43,904 nt of DNA from the NCBI GenBank assembly GCA_023254905.1, contig JALRKF010000023.1, forward strand, positions 1-43,904. Direction: 5' to 3'. The translations under genes were made by a program, and so were the position numbers. Under the pieces are notes generated by a model, which worked only from the letters and a program-made list of their open reading frames with translations, was not told where the DNA came from and ran no database searches. Every line of letters begins with the position of its first letter. The first letter of the stretch is position 1. Shown piece by piece: positions 1 through 8,761 of this stretch. The stretch comes from Crocinitomicaceae bacterium. Its GTDB lineage: Bacteria > Bacteroidota > Bacteroidia > Flavobacteriales_D > Crocinitomicaceae.

Positions 1-741
1 TTAATTGATGCATTCAATTATATCCGTCTTGGCAAAGCAAATGTAATTATATCCGGAGGATCGGAGGCAGCTGTGAATGAAATGGGAGTAGGTGGGTTCA
101 ATGCATTAAAAGCACTATCGACAAGAAACGACTCACCCCAGACAGCTTCACGTCCATTTGACGCAGAACGCGACGGTTTCGTCCTAGGAGAGGGGGCGGG
201 AGCCCTAATTTTGGAGGAGTATGAGCACGCGGTTAAACGTGGCGCCAAAATCTATGCTGAAGTGATTGGTGGAGGAATGTCAGGAGATGCTTATCATATG
301 ACTGCTCCGCATCCGGACGGACTAGGAGCGAAGAATACAATGAAGTATGCCATAGAGGATGCAAATATAGATCCTTCGCAAATAGATTATGTAAATGTTC
401 ACGGGACTTCTACTCCATTGGGAGATGTTGCAGAGGTAAAAGCTATCCAAGAAGTATTCGGGGATAGTGCATACAGCTTAAATATAAGCTCAACAAAATC
501 AATGACCGGACATTTACTTGGGGCAGCCGGCGCAATTGAGGCTATTGCCTGCGTCATGTCAGTTAAAAACGATATCGTGCCGCCAACGATAAACCATTTC
601 ACAGACGATCCAGAATTGGATAATAATTTGAACTTCACTTTCAACGGAGCTCAAAAACGCACTGTTAATTTTGCGCTTTCTAACACTTTTGGATTTGGGG
701 GACACAATACAAGTGTCATTGTCAAAAAATACGCTGGCTAG
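1..741 (+). CDS. fabF: 3-oxoacyl-[ACP] synthase II (FabF), C-terminal part
   Basis: Condensing enzyme that extends acyl-ACP with malonyl-ACP in cytoplasmic type II fatty-acid synthesis. The reading frame is open from base 1, so the 5' part, including the catalytic cysteine, lies outside the window. About 246 codons are present. Visible family features are the GGSEAA stretch near residue 20, SRPFD and RDGFVLGEGAG near residues 50-65, the active-site histidine in VHGTSTPLGD, and the second active-site histidine in the TGHLLGAAGA motif. The C-terminal FGFGGHN stretch is typical of KAS II. The stop codon TAG shares its G with the GTG start of rnc, so the two genes are translationally adjacent. 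The fabF-rnc order is common in Bacteroidota and Firmicutes. Identification is secure, only completeness is lacking. Confidence 0.96.
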   Translation, partial: LIDAFNYIRLGKANVIISGGSEAAVNEMGVGGFNALKALSTRNDSPQTASRPFDAERDGFVLGEGAGALILEEYEHAVKRGAKIYAEVIGGGMSGDAYHMTAPHPDGLGAKNTMKYAIEDANIDPSQIDYVNVHGTSTPLGDVAEVKAIQEVFGDSAYSLNISSTKSMTGHLLGAAGAIEAIACVMSVKNDIVPPTINHFTDDPELDNNLNFTFNGAQKRTVNFALSNTFGFGGHNTSVIVKKYAG

Positions 742-1460
742 TGCTAGTGCTATTTCCTTTTTTTCGAAAAAAACTTGCTAAAGAAGATCAACGTATAGAA
801 GACTTCATGTGGGAGAGGTTTGGTTACAAACCAAAACGGTTTGAACTCTTTCATAGAGCCCTTACCCACAAATCAATAGCAAATCAAGATGACCGTATTT
901 CTAATGAAAGATTGGAATTCTTAGGCGACTCAGTATTGGATACTGTAATTGCGGAAATGCTTTACAATAAGTTCCCGGAGGAGGATGAAGGATATTTAAC
1001 GAAGGTCAAGTCTAAACTTGTGAATAGAAGCACACTGAGCTCAATTGGCCACGAAATGAAAATAGGTTCAGTACTTAATTATGATAAGGGCAGATCTATT
1101 CGAATGGAAACCATTGAGGGGAATGCTTTTGAAGCAATTATAGGGGCGATTTATCTCGATAGTGATCTCGCTACCGTTCAAAAAAGTGTAAAGGACCATA
1201 TCTTTATAAAATACATTGATGTTAATCAAGTTCTTGAGGAGGAAATCGATTTTAAGTCGAGACTATATATTTGGAGTCAAAAAAATAGACTTGGTATTAC
1301 GTTCGAAGTTTTTTCTGAAGAAAATAAGGGTGGTACTTGGGAGTATAAAATTCGGGTAATCGTTAACGAAACCGAATACGGTATTGGAACAGGTTCATCT
1401 AAAAAGAGAGCAGAGCAGTCTGCGGCTAGAGAAACACTTATGCTATTAGGAGAGATCTAA
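741..1460 (+). CDS. rnc: Ribonuclease III
   Basis: Double-strand-specific endoribonuclease that processes rRNA precursors and structured RNAs. The 239-residue protein has the RNase III signature ERLEFLGDSVLD at about residues 53-64, carrying metal-binding acidic residues, and a second acidic cluster in the EGNAFEAIIGAIYLDSD stretch around residues 120-140. A C-terminal double-stranded-RNA-binding domain follows (about residues 165-236), ending in the typical SSKKRAEQSAA helix. The start is GTG at 741, sharing one base with the fabF stop; a second in-frame GTG lies at 747 and could be used instead. The 3' end overlaps the tail of the opposite-strand gene by 4 bp. Confidence 0.95.
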   Translation: MLVLFPFFRKKLAKEDQRIEDFMWERFGYKPKRFELFHRALTHKSIANQDDRISNERLEFLGDSVLDTVIAEMLYNKFPEEDEGYLTKVKSKLVNRSTLSSIGHEMKIGSVLNYDKGRSIRMETIEGNAFEAIIGAIYLDSDLATVQKSVKDHIFIKYIDVNQVLEEEIDFKSRLYIWSQKNRLGITFEVFSEENKGGTWEYKIRVIVNETEYGIGTGSSKKRAEQSAARETLMLLGEI

Positions 1461-2062
1461 TCATCGCGAAGAAAATTATATATCTCACCCATCATTCTTT
1501 TACTCTCTGAATTAATCTGATTGCAATAAAAACGGGAGTATCCTCCGTCGAGAACCACTCTGCCTTTACCATAATAACCGGATAGAATTAACGGCTGATC
1601 CTCAATCCAAGCCTCAACCAACAATCTGTGATCTAGAGGAAATGCAACCGATGTTTTACCTGAAGGAAATTGATTCAATTCTTCAAGATTAAAATTTCCC
1701 TCTTTTGAGGTCTCAGCTACTTCTTTTGAATAATAACCAAATACCTTTTTCTGGAACATCCTATCAGTTAATTGATTAGCCTCAGTTTGTAACGGCCAGT
1801 TTTCAGCTCCAATGTATAATCCTCCACCGTTCAACACGAAATTTTCCAGGCTATCAATCTCTTCTAAAGAATATCCCTTTCCTGCACTACTAAATACAAA
1901 AAGCACCTTCCCTTTATCCAGGGTTTTTATACTTGTCAAGAGCGAATAGGTTAAAGTATCGAAAAGGCAAATGTTACTGCTGTTTCCATGAAATAAAATC
2001 ATCGGCTGCCCAAGACAATCCCAAGATATAAATAACGCTAATGTGATTAAATATTTCCGCAA
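1457..2062 (-). CDS. Secreted hypothetical protein, glutamine-amidotransferase-like fold
   Basis: The 201-residue product has a hydrophobic N-terminus (MRKYLITLALFISW, cleavage probably after CLGQ), so it is probably exported. The middle shows the pattern of a GATase1-like/DUF4350-type domain: a hydrophobic strand ending in FSSAG, then 'SLENFVLNGGGLYIGAENW', then a late 'GKGRVVLDGGYSRFY' strand-turn. No catalytic Cys-His-Glu triad is evident, so a binding or structural role is as likely as an enzymatic one. The start is a TTG codon immediately preceded by an in-frame TGA; no ATG occurs before the signal peptide, so TTG at 2062 is the only start that keeps it. It is monocistronic, convergent with rnc and divergent from yraN. 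Function unknown. Confidence 0.75.
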   Translation of the reverse strand: MRKYLITLALFISWDCLGQPMILFHGNSSNICLFDTLTYSLLTSIKTLDKGKVLFVFSSAGKGYSLEEIDSLENFVLNGGGLYIGAENWPLQTEANQLTDRMFQKKVFGYYSKEVAETSKEGNFNLEELNQFPSGKTSVAFPLDHRLLVEAWIEDQPLILSGYYGKGRVVLDGGYSRFYCNQINSESKRMMGEIYNFLRDD

Positions 2063-2135
2063 TCAATAAACTGTACAGAATACTATTTTAAAAGTTCATG
2101 TTATTTAGTAAATTAATTATGCAGAAGATAAAGTA

Positions 2136-2501
2136 ATGATTGGAGAATTAGCGAAATGGGGAGAGGACAGAGCATGTCAAGAATTAATAAACAAGGGGCA
2201 TTCTATTTTAAGTCGTAATTTTCGTAACCGTGCAGGGGAAATAGATATTATATCTAAAATACATGAATTAATTGTTATCACAGAGGTCAAAACAAGGACA
2301 TCAAGATTTCTGTCATCTCCAACAAAAACAATAAGTTTAAGAAAACAAAGAACAATTATAAATGTTGCAAATAACTATCTCAGAGAGAAAAATATTGATT
2401 TGGAGGTGCGATTTGATATTGTTACCATTATTAAGAATAGTGTTGTATGTGAGATAGAACATTTAGAAGGAGCGTTTTATCCAAATTCGTATTCTGGATA
2501 A
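2136..2501 (+). CDS. YraN family protein (UPF0102, endonuclease-like)
   Basis: A 121-residue protein with the UPF0102 pattern: GxxGE.A near the N-terminus (MIGELAKWGEDRACQELINKG), then RNFRNRAGEIDIISK with the nuclease-fold acidic pair, and VITEVKTRTS carrying the E-x-K motif of the PD-(D/E)xK restriction-endonuclease superfamily. Family members are assumed to be Holliday-junction-resolvase-like nucleases, but their cellular role is poorly known. The ATG at 2136 has no clear Shine-Dalgarno sequence. The gene lies 24 bp upstream of the pseudouridine synthase gene, which has its own promoter element, so co-transcription is possible but not required. Confidence 0.88.
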   Translation: MIGELAKWGEDRACQELINKGHSILSRNFRNRAGEIDIISKIHELIVITEVKTRTSRFLSSPTKTISLRKQRTIINVANNYLREKNIDLEVRFDIVTIIKNSVVCEIEHLEGAFYPNSYSG

Positions 2502-2506
2502 TAACC

Positions 2507-2514
2507 TATCTTTG
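2507..2514 (+). promoter_or_regulatory. Bacteroidota -7 promoter element (TATCTTTG)
   Basis: TATCTTTG matches the Bacteroidota sigma-A -7 consensus TAnnTTTG and sits 11 nt before the ATG of the pseudouridine synthase gene. No TTG is seen at the expected -33 position, so support comes from the -7 element and its position alone. Confidence 0.5.
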
Positions 2515-2525
2515 CTCAAGAAATT

Positions 2526-3407
2526 ATGCTCGAGATGAACACAAGAAGAAATAAAAATCAAAAAACAAAAGGATCTAAAAAGAACTCCTCCACGTCCCCT
2601 AAAAAGATCAAATCTTTGTCTAATAAGGAGAAAGGAAAAGGGAAATATATTGATCACAAAACCCGATTAAAAAAGGGTGATCCACTTCCCAGTTTTAATG
2701 ACGAAGTAAGACTAAATAAATATCTTTCCAATGCCGGTATTTGCTCAAGAAGAGAAGCAGATGAACTTATCAAAATGGGCATAGTAACTGTCAATGGAAT
2801 TGTTGTAATGGAGATGGGTTATAAAGTAAAACCCGGTGACGTTGTAAAATACGATGGTGAGACAATCAACGCGGAAACAAAGCGATATGTCTTGTTGAAC
2901 AAACCAAAAGGTTTCATAACCACAATGGATGATCCTATGGGAAGAAAAACGGTGATGTCTCTTGTTAATAAGGCATGTAGAGAACGCATATATCCTGTGG
3001 GCAGGCTGGATAAAGAAACGACAGGTTTGCTTCTTTTTACGAATGATGGTGATCTAGCCAAAAAATTAACTCACCCGAGGCATAAAGCTTCAAAAATGTA
3101 TCACGTAACACTTGATAAGAAGGTGAATAAAGAACACCTTTTTGTTCTATTGAATGGGATACTTCTTGAAGACGGTACAACCAAGTTTGATGCTGCAGAG
3201 TATGTTGAAGGGGGAGAGGGAAAAGAAGTGGGGGTTGAATTACATTCAGGAAAAAACCGTATTGTAAGAAGATCGTTTGAATCATTTGGCTACAAGGTGA
3301 ATAAATTAGATCGAGTAAAATTCGCTGGATTAACAAAAAAAGATCTTCCAAGAGGAATGCATCGCCATTTGACAGAGCAGGAGGTTGCGTTCTTAAAAAT
3401 GAAGTAA
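2526..3407 (+). CDS. rRNA pseudouridine synthase, RsuA/RluB family
   Basis: Isomerises specific uridines of ribosomal RNA to pseudouridine. The 293-residue protein begins with a very basic, lysine/serine-rich tail of about 55 residues, presumably disordered and RNA-binding. An S4 RNA-binding domain follows (about 59-105, RLNKYLSNAGICSRREADE). The catalytic domain runs from about 115 to 290, with the family motif GRLDKETTGLLLFTNDG, whose aspartate is the catalytic residue, and the later SGKNRIVRRSFESFGY motif. The family includes RluB, RluE, RluF and RsuA; sequence alone does not decide which rRNA site is the target. An alternative ATG lies at codon 4. Its stop overlaps the start of the next gene by one base (TAATG). 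Confidence 0.9.
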   Translation: MLEMNTRRNKNQKTKGSKKNSSTSPKKIKSLSNKEKGKGKYIDHKTRLKKGDPLPSFNDEVRLNKYLSNAGICSRREADELIKMGIVTVNGIVVMEMGYKVKPGDVVKYDGETINAETKRYVLLNKPKGFITTMDDPMGRKTVMSLVNKACRERIYPVGRLDKETTGLLLFTNDGDLAKKLTHPRHKASKMYHVTLDKKVNKEHLFVLLNGILLEDGTTKFDAAEYVEGGEGKEVGVELHSGKNRIVRRSFESFGYKVNKLDRVKFAGLTKKDLPRGMHRHLTEQEVAFLKMK

Positions 3408-4273
3408 TGAAAGTAAGAGCTATATTTTTCACATTAATCATTCCGATAGTTGTATCTGGACAAATACATAAGAAGAAATTATCCAATGGGGCAGGAACTA
3501 TGTTTGGATATATTGGATATATGATGTCGGCATATGGAGAAAGCAATATCAATTTTGTTGGTGATGGATATGATTTCACATTGAGTGATGTAAGAGCTAC
3601 AGATGAGGTTTCATACGAGTCATTTCCGGATGAGGTACGGCCTTCAATTGTACTTCCTGAGATTACTATAAAGGCAGGATATTATTTTCGAAATTATTGG
3701 GCTTTCGCTTTAGGTTATGACCGTATGCGCTATGTTATGGATGATAGAAATGATGTCCGCATCAATGGAGCGATTGATCCTTTACTTGTCAGTAATTCGC
3801 CCTGGTACGGGATATACAATGGGGACCCGACAGTGACAGACCGATCTACCTTTCACTATGAAAATGACGAACTTAATTTCATAAAAGCAGAGATTATTCG
3901 AACTGATATGGTTTATCATGTTGGTTACAATAATGAGTTCGTGATTACTTCTAATGTCGGGATTGGCTTAGGAGGAATTATTTCAAGAACAGATTTCAAT
4001 TACGAGGGCATACATAATAGAGGGACTGTCTCGTTCTCCGGTTTCGGAGCTATGTTAACTGCAGGGTTAAGATTTGAGTTTTTTAGGCATCTTTTCCTTC
4101 AATCGAATGTGCATGGTGGTTTTCACAAACAGTTTAATGTGCAGGCACGACATGTGGAAACGTCAGGTGCTTCAATGAATCACTTTTATGGGGTTGGATC
4201 CTTTGATCTTTCCATAGGTTATCTTGTTTACATCCGTCCGATAAATGCATGTGATGGATGCCCTATTTGGTAA
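3407..4273 (+). CDS. Outer-membrane beta-barrel family protein
   Basis: A 288-residue exported protein with a signal peptide (MKVRAIFFTLIIPIVVSGQ). The mature part is rich in alternating aromatic/glycine strands such as 'AGYYFRNYWAFALGYDRMRY', 'VTSNVGIGLGGIISRTDFNY' and 'FSGFGAMLTAGLRFEFF', as expected for a small outer-membrane beta-barrel. No ligand or enzyme motif is recognised. The C-terminus contains two cysteines (CDGC) close to the stop. The ATG shares its A with the last base of the upstream stop, suggesting translational coupling to the pseudouridine synthase gene. A bidirectional hairpin terminator follows directly. The barrel assignment is inferred from composition and strand pattern, not from a named family. 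Confidence 0.7.
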   Translation: MKVRAIFFTLIIPIVVSGQIHKKKLSNGAGTMFGYIGYMMSAYGESNINFVGDGYDFTLSDVRATDEVSYESFPDEVRPSIVLPEITIKAGYYFRNYWAFALGYDRMRYVMDDRNDVRINGAIDPLLVSNSPWYGIYNGDPTVTDRSTFHYENDELNFIKAEIIRTDMVYHVGYNNEFVITSNVGIGLGGIISRTDFNYEGIHNRGTVSFSGFGAMLTAGLRFEFFRHLFLQSNVHGGFHKQFNVQARHVETSGASMNHFYGVGSFDLSIGYLVYIRPINACDGCPIW

Positions 4274-4275
4274 TA

Positions 4276-4293
4276 AAGAGGCCGAAGCCTCTT
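4276..4293. terminator. Bidirectional hairpin between convergent genes
   Basis: A 7-bp stem AAGAGGC/GCCTCTT (4276-4282 and 4287-4293) lies between two convergent stop codons, 3 nt from each. Read on the minus strand the loop is a stabilising C(UUCG)G tetraloop. U-tracts are weak on both sides, so termination efficiency is uncertain. Confidence 0.65.
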
Positions 4294-4296
4294 AGT

Positions 4297-6720
4297 CTAA
4301 TTATTTCCTCCAGCTAGTCGGAAGTCTATTTTATAATAGAAAATAGGCAAAAATCCTAATTGGTACTGCGGTGCAATTGGTTCAGCAGATGGGTTTGCAA
4401 GGTTTGGTGCGTAGGTAAGACTTAATAAGTTTTGTGTATTTAAAACATTTACAAGATCAAGCCCTATTTCGTGTGTGACTGAGGTCGCATTGAACTTCCA
4501 GTTAATCTTCGCATCGATGCGGTAATAATCTGTAAATTGTAGCTCATTAAAATCATCGTCAAGCCAGACAAGTTCTTGTTGCTGTTGGGAAGCTGCGATA
4601 TTTACCCTTCCGTATCTTTTTCCTCCTGCAAAGGTGGATTTAAATCCAAGTGAGATACTTTGTTTTGGTGATAATTTAAACTCTTTACCTGCGAGGAAAT
4701 TCGCAATATAGGTCCCGTTGTAAGATGTGTTCCTTAGGACACCATCGCTTCCTGTATATTTTGAGTCAAATATCGTTGCTGATAGCAGAAAGAAGAATGA
4801 CTTATCAAAGAATTTTTGAAGCGTCACTTCAAGGCCATAATTATACCCCGTACCAGTATTTTGGAGATCATCAGGGAAAATTCTCGAGAATCCACTGCCC
4901 ATGTTTATCATGGAGAAAGAAGATGGAGCAACGGTTACAGGAACATTATATAGAAACTGATAATAAGCTTCAGTCTTCAAATTTAAACTTCCTTTGAAAG
5001 CTTTCTCATATCCTATGCCAGAATGTAAACTTCTTGAGAAGTCCATATCATTGTTATTGTAAACTTTATTTCCCTCTGAATCTGTTTGATGGAAGAAATA
5101 CGTATACATAGGCTGGGCTTGGCTGTGCATTCCTGCTCCCGCAGAAAAAGAGGAAGATTCATCTATCGAATACTTCCATCCGAATCGAGGTTCAATAATG
5201 CTAAGTGCATTCCCCTGACTAAAATACTGACTGTGAATTCCAGCTGTAAAAGCCATCTTATCGGAACGCCATTTCCATTGAACAAATGGTTGTACTAACA
5301 TTGCTTGACCCTCGTAATTCCATCTTTGCTCCCACACATCAGGAACCAATAAATTTGGAAGTACAGAATCTATCATATTGTACAGAAATCCATCGATATT
5401 GACTCCAGCTTTGATTAAATGTTGTGGATTGATTTTATGATTGATACTATAGAATCCTGAGGCTTTCGGGATCCGATAATCATATCCCATCATAGCGTAG
5501 GATGTATCTACACTTATCATATTATCCGCATCAAGAGAACGAATTAAATAATCATGATTTGAGCGTTGTATTTCCTGAGAGAAAGCAACCGATGAGTTAA
5601 CGAATGTCTTTTCATTAAGTGGTTTCTTGTAATTCAAGCCCGTTACGAACATAGATGTTCTGAAATACTGATCTCGGTCCGTTTCACCATACAGGTCTTC
5701 AGTATATTCAGTTTGGTCAGAAACCATTATATCGATCTTACTCGCCCCGCCAATACCGTAGAAGGATAGAGCACCACCATTTTTAAGCCTCCAGTTGAAC
5801 TTAAAGGCCCCATCACCGTAAACCGGGATAGCATCTGTTCCCAGTTGAATTCCGATTTCCTGGAATAAGCTGAGGGTAGAATATCTTCCCATAACTAAAT
5901 AGCTTGATTTACCATCTTTTGATAATGGACCTTCAGCCATTACTTCCGTTCCTAGTAATCCGAACTGTCCCGTAAACTCATGTCTGTTATTGTTTCCATT
6001 TCTTAGTTTAAGATCAAACACTCCTGAGGTTGAATTACCATATTCGGCTGGGAAAGCGCTCATTAAGAAATCAGAATTTGCCAGAATTTTATTGTTCAGA
6101 ATTGAAACAGGACCACCGCTACTTCCAGAAATTGCAAAATGGTTAGGGTTGGGGATGTCGATACCTTCTACCTTCCAAACGACGCCAAGCGGTGAGTTTC
6201 CACGAATCACGATATCATTTCTTGAATCATCAGAGCCACCGACACCTGCAAAGTTAGATGCCATACGTGCTGGGTCAAATCTCGAACCAGGATAACGATC
6301 GGTTTCAGATACACTAAACTTCTGTGCTGATAAAAGGGCTAGTTCATTAATTACTTCATTTTTTTTCCGGCCAACAACAACTACTTCTTCCTGCTCAACT
6401 AGAGACTCTACCATTGGAATATCTAAAACAGTTTCCTTACCCGAATTAATTTCGATAGTAATCGATTTGTTATCATACAAATTATAAGTTGACAACAACT
6501 GATGCTTACCAATTGGTACAGCAAGTATTTCAAATTCTCCATCAATATTCGTAAGAGCTCGGTATTTATTTAGGGTATCATTGGTGAAGATCTCTACCTT
6601 AACTCGATAAAGTGGGAATTGTGATTCACTATCGAAGACCTTACCACGGACGTTTTGAGTGGGTTGCTGCCCCAATGCAGTACCTAGAAATAAACAGAAG
6701 AAAAGAAATAGTGATTTCAT
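4297..6720 (-). CDS. TonB-dependent receptor with carboxypeptidase-like regulatory domain
   Basis: Outer-membrane active transporter driven by TonB-ExbBD; the substrate cannot be read from sequence. The 807-residue protein has a signal peptide (cleavage near ALGQ), an N-terminal beta-sandwich CarboxypepD_reg-like domain (about 22-110, VRGKVFDSESQFPLYRVKVE with NIDGEFEILAVPIG), a plug domain (about 130-250, with IVIRGNSPLGVVWKVEGIDIP and AEYGNSTSGVFDLKLRNG), and a C-terminal beta-barrel with the usual alternating strands to the end. There is no SusD homologue next to it, so it is not a SusCD pair. Transcription probably starts at the TATGTTTG element upstream. The solute-binding lipoprotein gene lies 106 bp upstream on the same strand, but a shared transcript is not required. 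Confidence 0.88.
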   Translation of the reverse strand: MKSLFLFFCLFLGTALGQQPTQNVRGKVFDSESQFPLYRVKVEIFTNDTLNKYRALTNIDGEFEILAVPIGKHQLLSTYNLYDNKSITIEINSGKETVLDIPMVESLVEQEEVVVVGRKKNEVINELALLSAQKFSVSETDRYPGSRFDPARMASNFAGVGGSDDSRNDIVIRGNSPLGVVWKVEGIDIPNPNHFAISGSSGGPVSILNNKILANSDFLMSAFPAEYGNSTSGVFDLKLRNGNNNRHEFTGQFGLLGTEVMAEGPLSKDGKSSYLVMGRYSTLSLFQEIGIQLGTDAIPVYGDGAFKFNWRLKNGGALSFYGIGGASKIDIMVSDQTEYTEDLYGETDRDQYFRTSMFVTGLNYKKPLNEKTFVNSSVAFSQEIQRSNHDYLIRSLDADNMISVDTSYAMMGYDYRIPKASGFYSINHKINPQHLIKAGVNIDGFLYNMIDSVLPNLLVPDVWEQRWNYEGQAMLVQPFVQWKWRSDKMAFTAGIHSQYFSQGNALSIIEPRFGWKYSIDESSSFSAGAGMHSQAQPMYTYFFHQTDSEGNKVYNNNDMDFSRSLHSGIGYEKAFKGSLNLKTEAYYQFLYNVPVTVAPSSFSMINMGSGFSRIFPDDLQNTGTGYNYGLEVTLQKFFDKSFFFLLSATIFDSKYTGSDGVLRNTSYNGTYIANFLAGKEFKLSPKQSISLGFKSTFAGGKRYGRVNIAASQQQQELVWLDDDFNELQFTDYYRIDAKINWKFNATSVTHEIGLDLVNVLNTQNLLSLTYAPNLANPSAEPIAPQYQLGFLPIFYYKIDFRLAGGNN

Positions 6721-6739
6721 AATGGTTAAGTATTTGACA

Positions 6740-6747
6740 CAAACATA
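6740..6747 (-). promoter_or_regulatory. Bacteroidota -7 promoter element (TATGTTTG)
   Basis: On the minus strand TATGTTTG fits TAnnTTTG and lies 19 nt before the ATG of the TonB receptor gene. No TTG is visible at the -33 position. Confidence 0.45.
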
Positions 6748-6826
6748 ATATTATTTAAACCTTACTTGCTATTGAATTACGCAATTGAGTTACAGAAAAC
6801 TTGTGAAGTTCACAAAAACAAAACAT

Positions 6827-8575
6827 CTAGGGGTTTTGAGAACTATAAGCTTTCTGATATTCTTTAGCGGTCCAATTTTTCTTATATACCTGAGCGAAGT
6901 CAAGTAAATTCATTGCGTTGAAATGGAAGTTTCGAACATTGGAATACATTATTTGAATATCCCCAGCATACCACAGTGGAATAATAGGTGGATCTTTCAT
7001 TAATTCAGCCTCTGCTTTAGAAAATAATTCCATTTGCATTGAAAGTTTGTGTGCATGTCTTGCTTCCTCGTATAGTTGATCAAATTTTTCATTTCGATAC
7101 CGAGACTTATTTATAGAAGACCGATCTTCAATATTCTCAGGAACTAATTTCCCATAAAAGTTCATAAGAAAAGATTCAGGGCTTGGATAATCAGCGCTCC
7201 AGGCAAGCCTAAAAATATCGCCTTGACCTAATTCTTCGTCTTCTATCAATTGATTGAATGATGACCCATCAATATTTACATTAATACCTAAAACCATAAA
7301 TATCTGTTGCGCGAATTCGTCTGCTATCGAAGAATGCACGTCATCAATATCGTAACGAAGGTTAACCGAGCCAAATCCTTTTCCATCAGGATATCCTGCA
7401 TCCGAAAGTAATTTTTTAGCTTTTTCTGGATTATAAGAATAACCAGATTTTTTAACCAGGTTAAAGTCATATCCTTTCAAAACTTTTCCAATCGGTGGTG
7501 TGATGCCTGTACTATCTCCAAGGTCGTAGTATTGATTCCTTAATATTTCGCGTCCAATAGATTCTTTGTTGAATGCATAGTTGAATGCTTGTCTAACTCT
7601 TGGATCTTTGAATCGAGGGTCCTTCATATTAAAGAAGTAAAAATGTGTTTCTAGCAAAGGATTATTTGCCAACTCAAATACGGGGGGTTTTGAATTAAAA
7701 TCCTGCATACGACCTTCTAGCATAGAGGTGATTCGACTTGTGGGTAATCCAATTATAAGGTCTGTTTGCTTCGATTCAAACAAATCTAGCTGTTCATATT
7801 TCATGTGTTGGAAGATGAAAACAAGACTGTCCAAATAGGGCAATGCATTCCCTTCTTTATCTTTCAGGTAGTAGTCATTGTTTCGTAACATTACTAATCT
7901 TGGGACATCGTTAGTGTTATATTCGTGATAAATGAAAGGCCCTGTACCTATTACATCCGTATCTAGTTTTGCTTCGATTAATTTAGCCGGTAGGATGCTC
8001 GCACTAACGTTTGCAAGCTTGTAGAGAAAGTTATAATCTTCTTGAATAAGTCGAATGGTGATAGTATTCCCCTTTGTTTCTATTCCCTCTATAGATTCAG
8101 CATTACCCTCAAAAAACTCTCTGGCTCCAACAACATTATCTTCGAAAACGTATGAGTATAATGGAAAACTCGAACCTTGCTCATTCATTTGGCAACCAGC
8201 CTCAAAAGAAGCGATAACATCAGTAGCTTTGAGTTTTCTTGATTCTTTTCCGGATAAAAGTTTATGCGGATGGAAGTAGACATCTGATCTGAGGTCAAAA
8301 GTGTAAGTCTTTCCATCGTCACTTATTTCCCATTTCTCTGCAATTTTCGGGATGATCTTCAACGTTGACGGGTCTATTCCTACGAGCCCCTCTGTTATTT
8401 GATTCAGAACAATTGCCGAGTAGTAATCACTAGCGCTTCGAGGCAAGAATGTTGAAGGCTCATTATCCAAAGCAACCCTAATTGATCCACCTGCGTATTC
8501 AAATGTTTTCTTTTCTTTACCCCCACATGAAAGCAAAAAACATAAAATTCCGGTAATGAACAAATAGCGATACAT
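6827..8575 (-). CDS. ABC transporter solute-binding lipoprotein, family 5 (peptide/oligopeptide type)
   Basis: Binding protein of the DppA/OppA class, expected to capture oligopeptides or similar solutes. The 582-residue protein has a lipoprotein signal with a lipobox (LLSCGG, lipidated Cys17). The family-5 fold is shown by 'GGSIRVALDNEPSTFLP' after the linker, 'IAEKWEISDDGKTYTFDLRSDVYFH' near residue 80, the 'DPRVRQAFNYAFNKESI' segment in the middle, and the 'YPSPESFLMNFYG' segment toward the C-terminus. No permease or ATPase genes lie nearby, so it is an orphan binding protein here. In Gram-negative cells it would be anchored to the periplasmic face of a membrane. It is divergent from the T9SS cargo gene. 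Confidence 0.88.
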   Translation of the reverse strand: MYRYLFITGILCFLLSCGGKEKKTFEYAGGSIRVALDNEPSTFLPRSASDYYSAIVLNQITEGLVGIDPSTLKIIPKIAEKWEISDDGKTYTFDLRSDVYFHPHKLLSGKESRKLKATDVIASFEAGCQMNEQGSSFPLYSYVFEDNVVGAREFFEGNAESIEGIETKGNTITIRLIQEDYNFLYKLANVSASILPAKLIEAKLDTDVIGTGPFIYHEYNTNDVPRLVMLRNNDYYLKDKEGNALPYLDSLVFIFQHMKYEQLDLFESKQTDLIIGLPTSRITSMLEGRMQDFNSKPPVFELANNPLLETHFYFFNMKDPRFKDPRVRQAFNYAFNKESIGREILRNQYYDLGDSTGITPPIGKVLKGYDFNLVKKSGYSYNPEKAKKLLSDAGYPDGKGFGSVNLRYDIDDVHSSIADEFAQQIFMVLGINVNIDGSSFNQLIEDEELGQGDIFRLAWSADYPSPESFLMNFYGKLVPENIEDRSSINKSRYRNEKFDQLYEEARHAHKLSMQMELFSKAEAELMKDPPIIPLWYAGDIQIMYSNVRNFHFNAMNLLDFAQVYKKNWTAKEYQKAYSSQNP

Positions 8576-8696
8576 TGATAAGGTTTAATACATACAAGAA
8601 TACTAAAAATAAAGGGAAATAAAATTGGTCAAGGATCTATTTACAAAGACGATTAAATAATTCCTCCGATCTCAATGAATTAAACGAAAAACGTAT

Positions 8697-8704
8697 TATA
8701 TTTG
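8697..8704 (+). promoter_or_regulatory. Bacteroidota -7 promoter element (TATATTTG)
   Basis: TATATTTG matches TAnnTTTG and lies 57 nt upstream of the ATG at 8762, giving a leader of about 50 nt for the secreted protein gene. The 8576-8761 gap holds divergent promoters and nothing else recognised. Confidence 0.5.
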
Positions 8705-8761
8705 TGCGATGTTGAGTGAAAAAAACTGATTCGATCGCGAGATCCCTATTTCAGACCATTG

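Noticed and set aside
3037-3579. 180-codon ORF on the minus strand
   Set aside because: It lies antisense to the pseudouridine synthase and barrel genes and has no domain or plausible start; a shadow frame.
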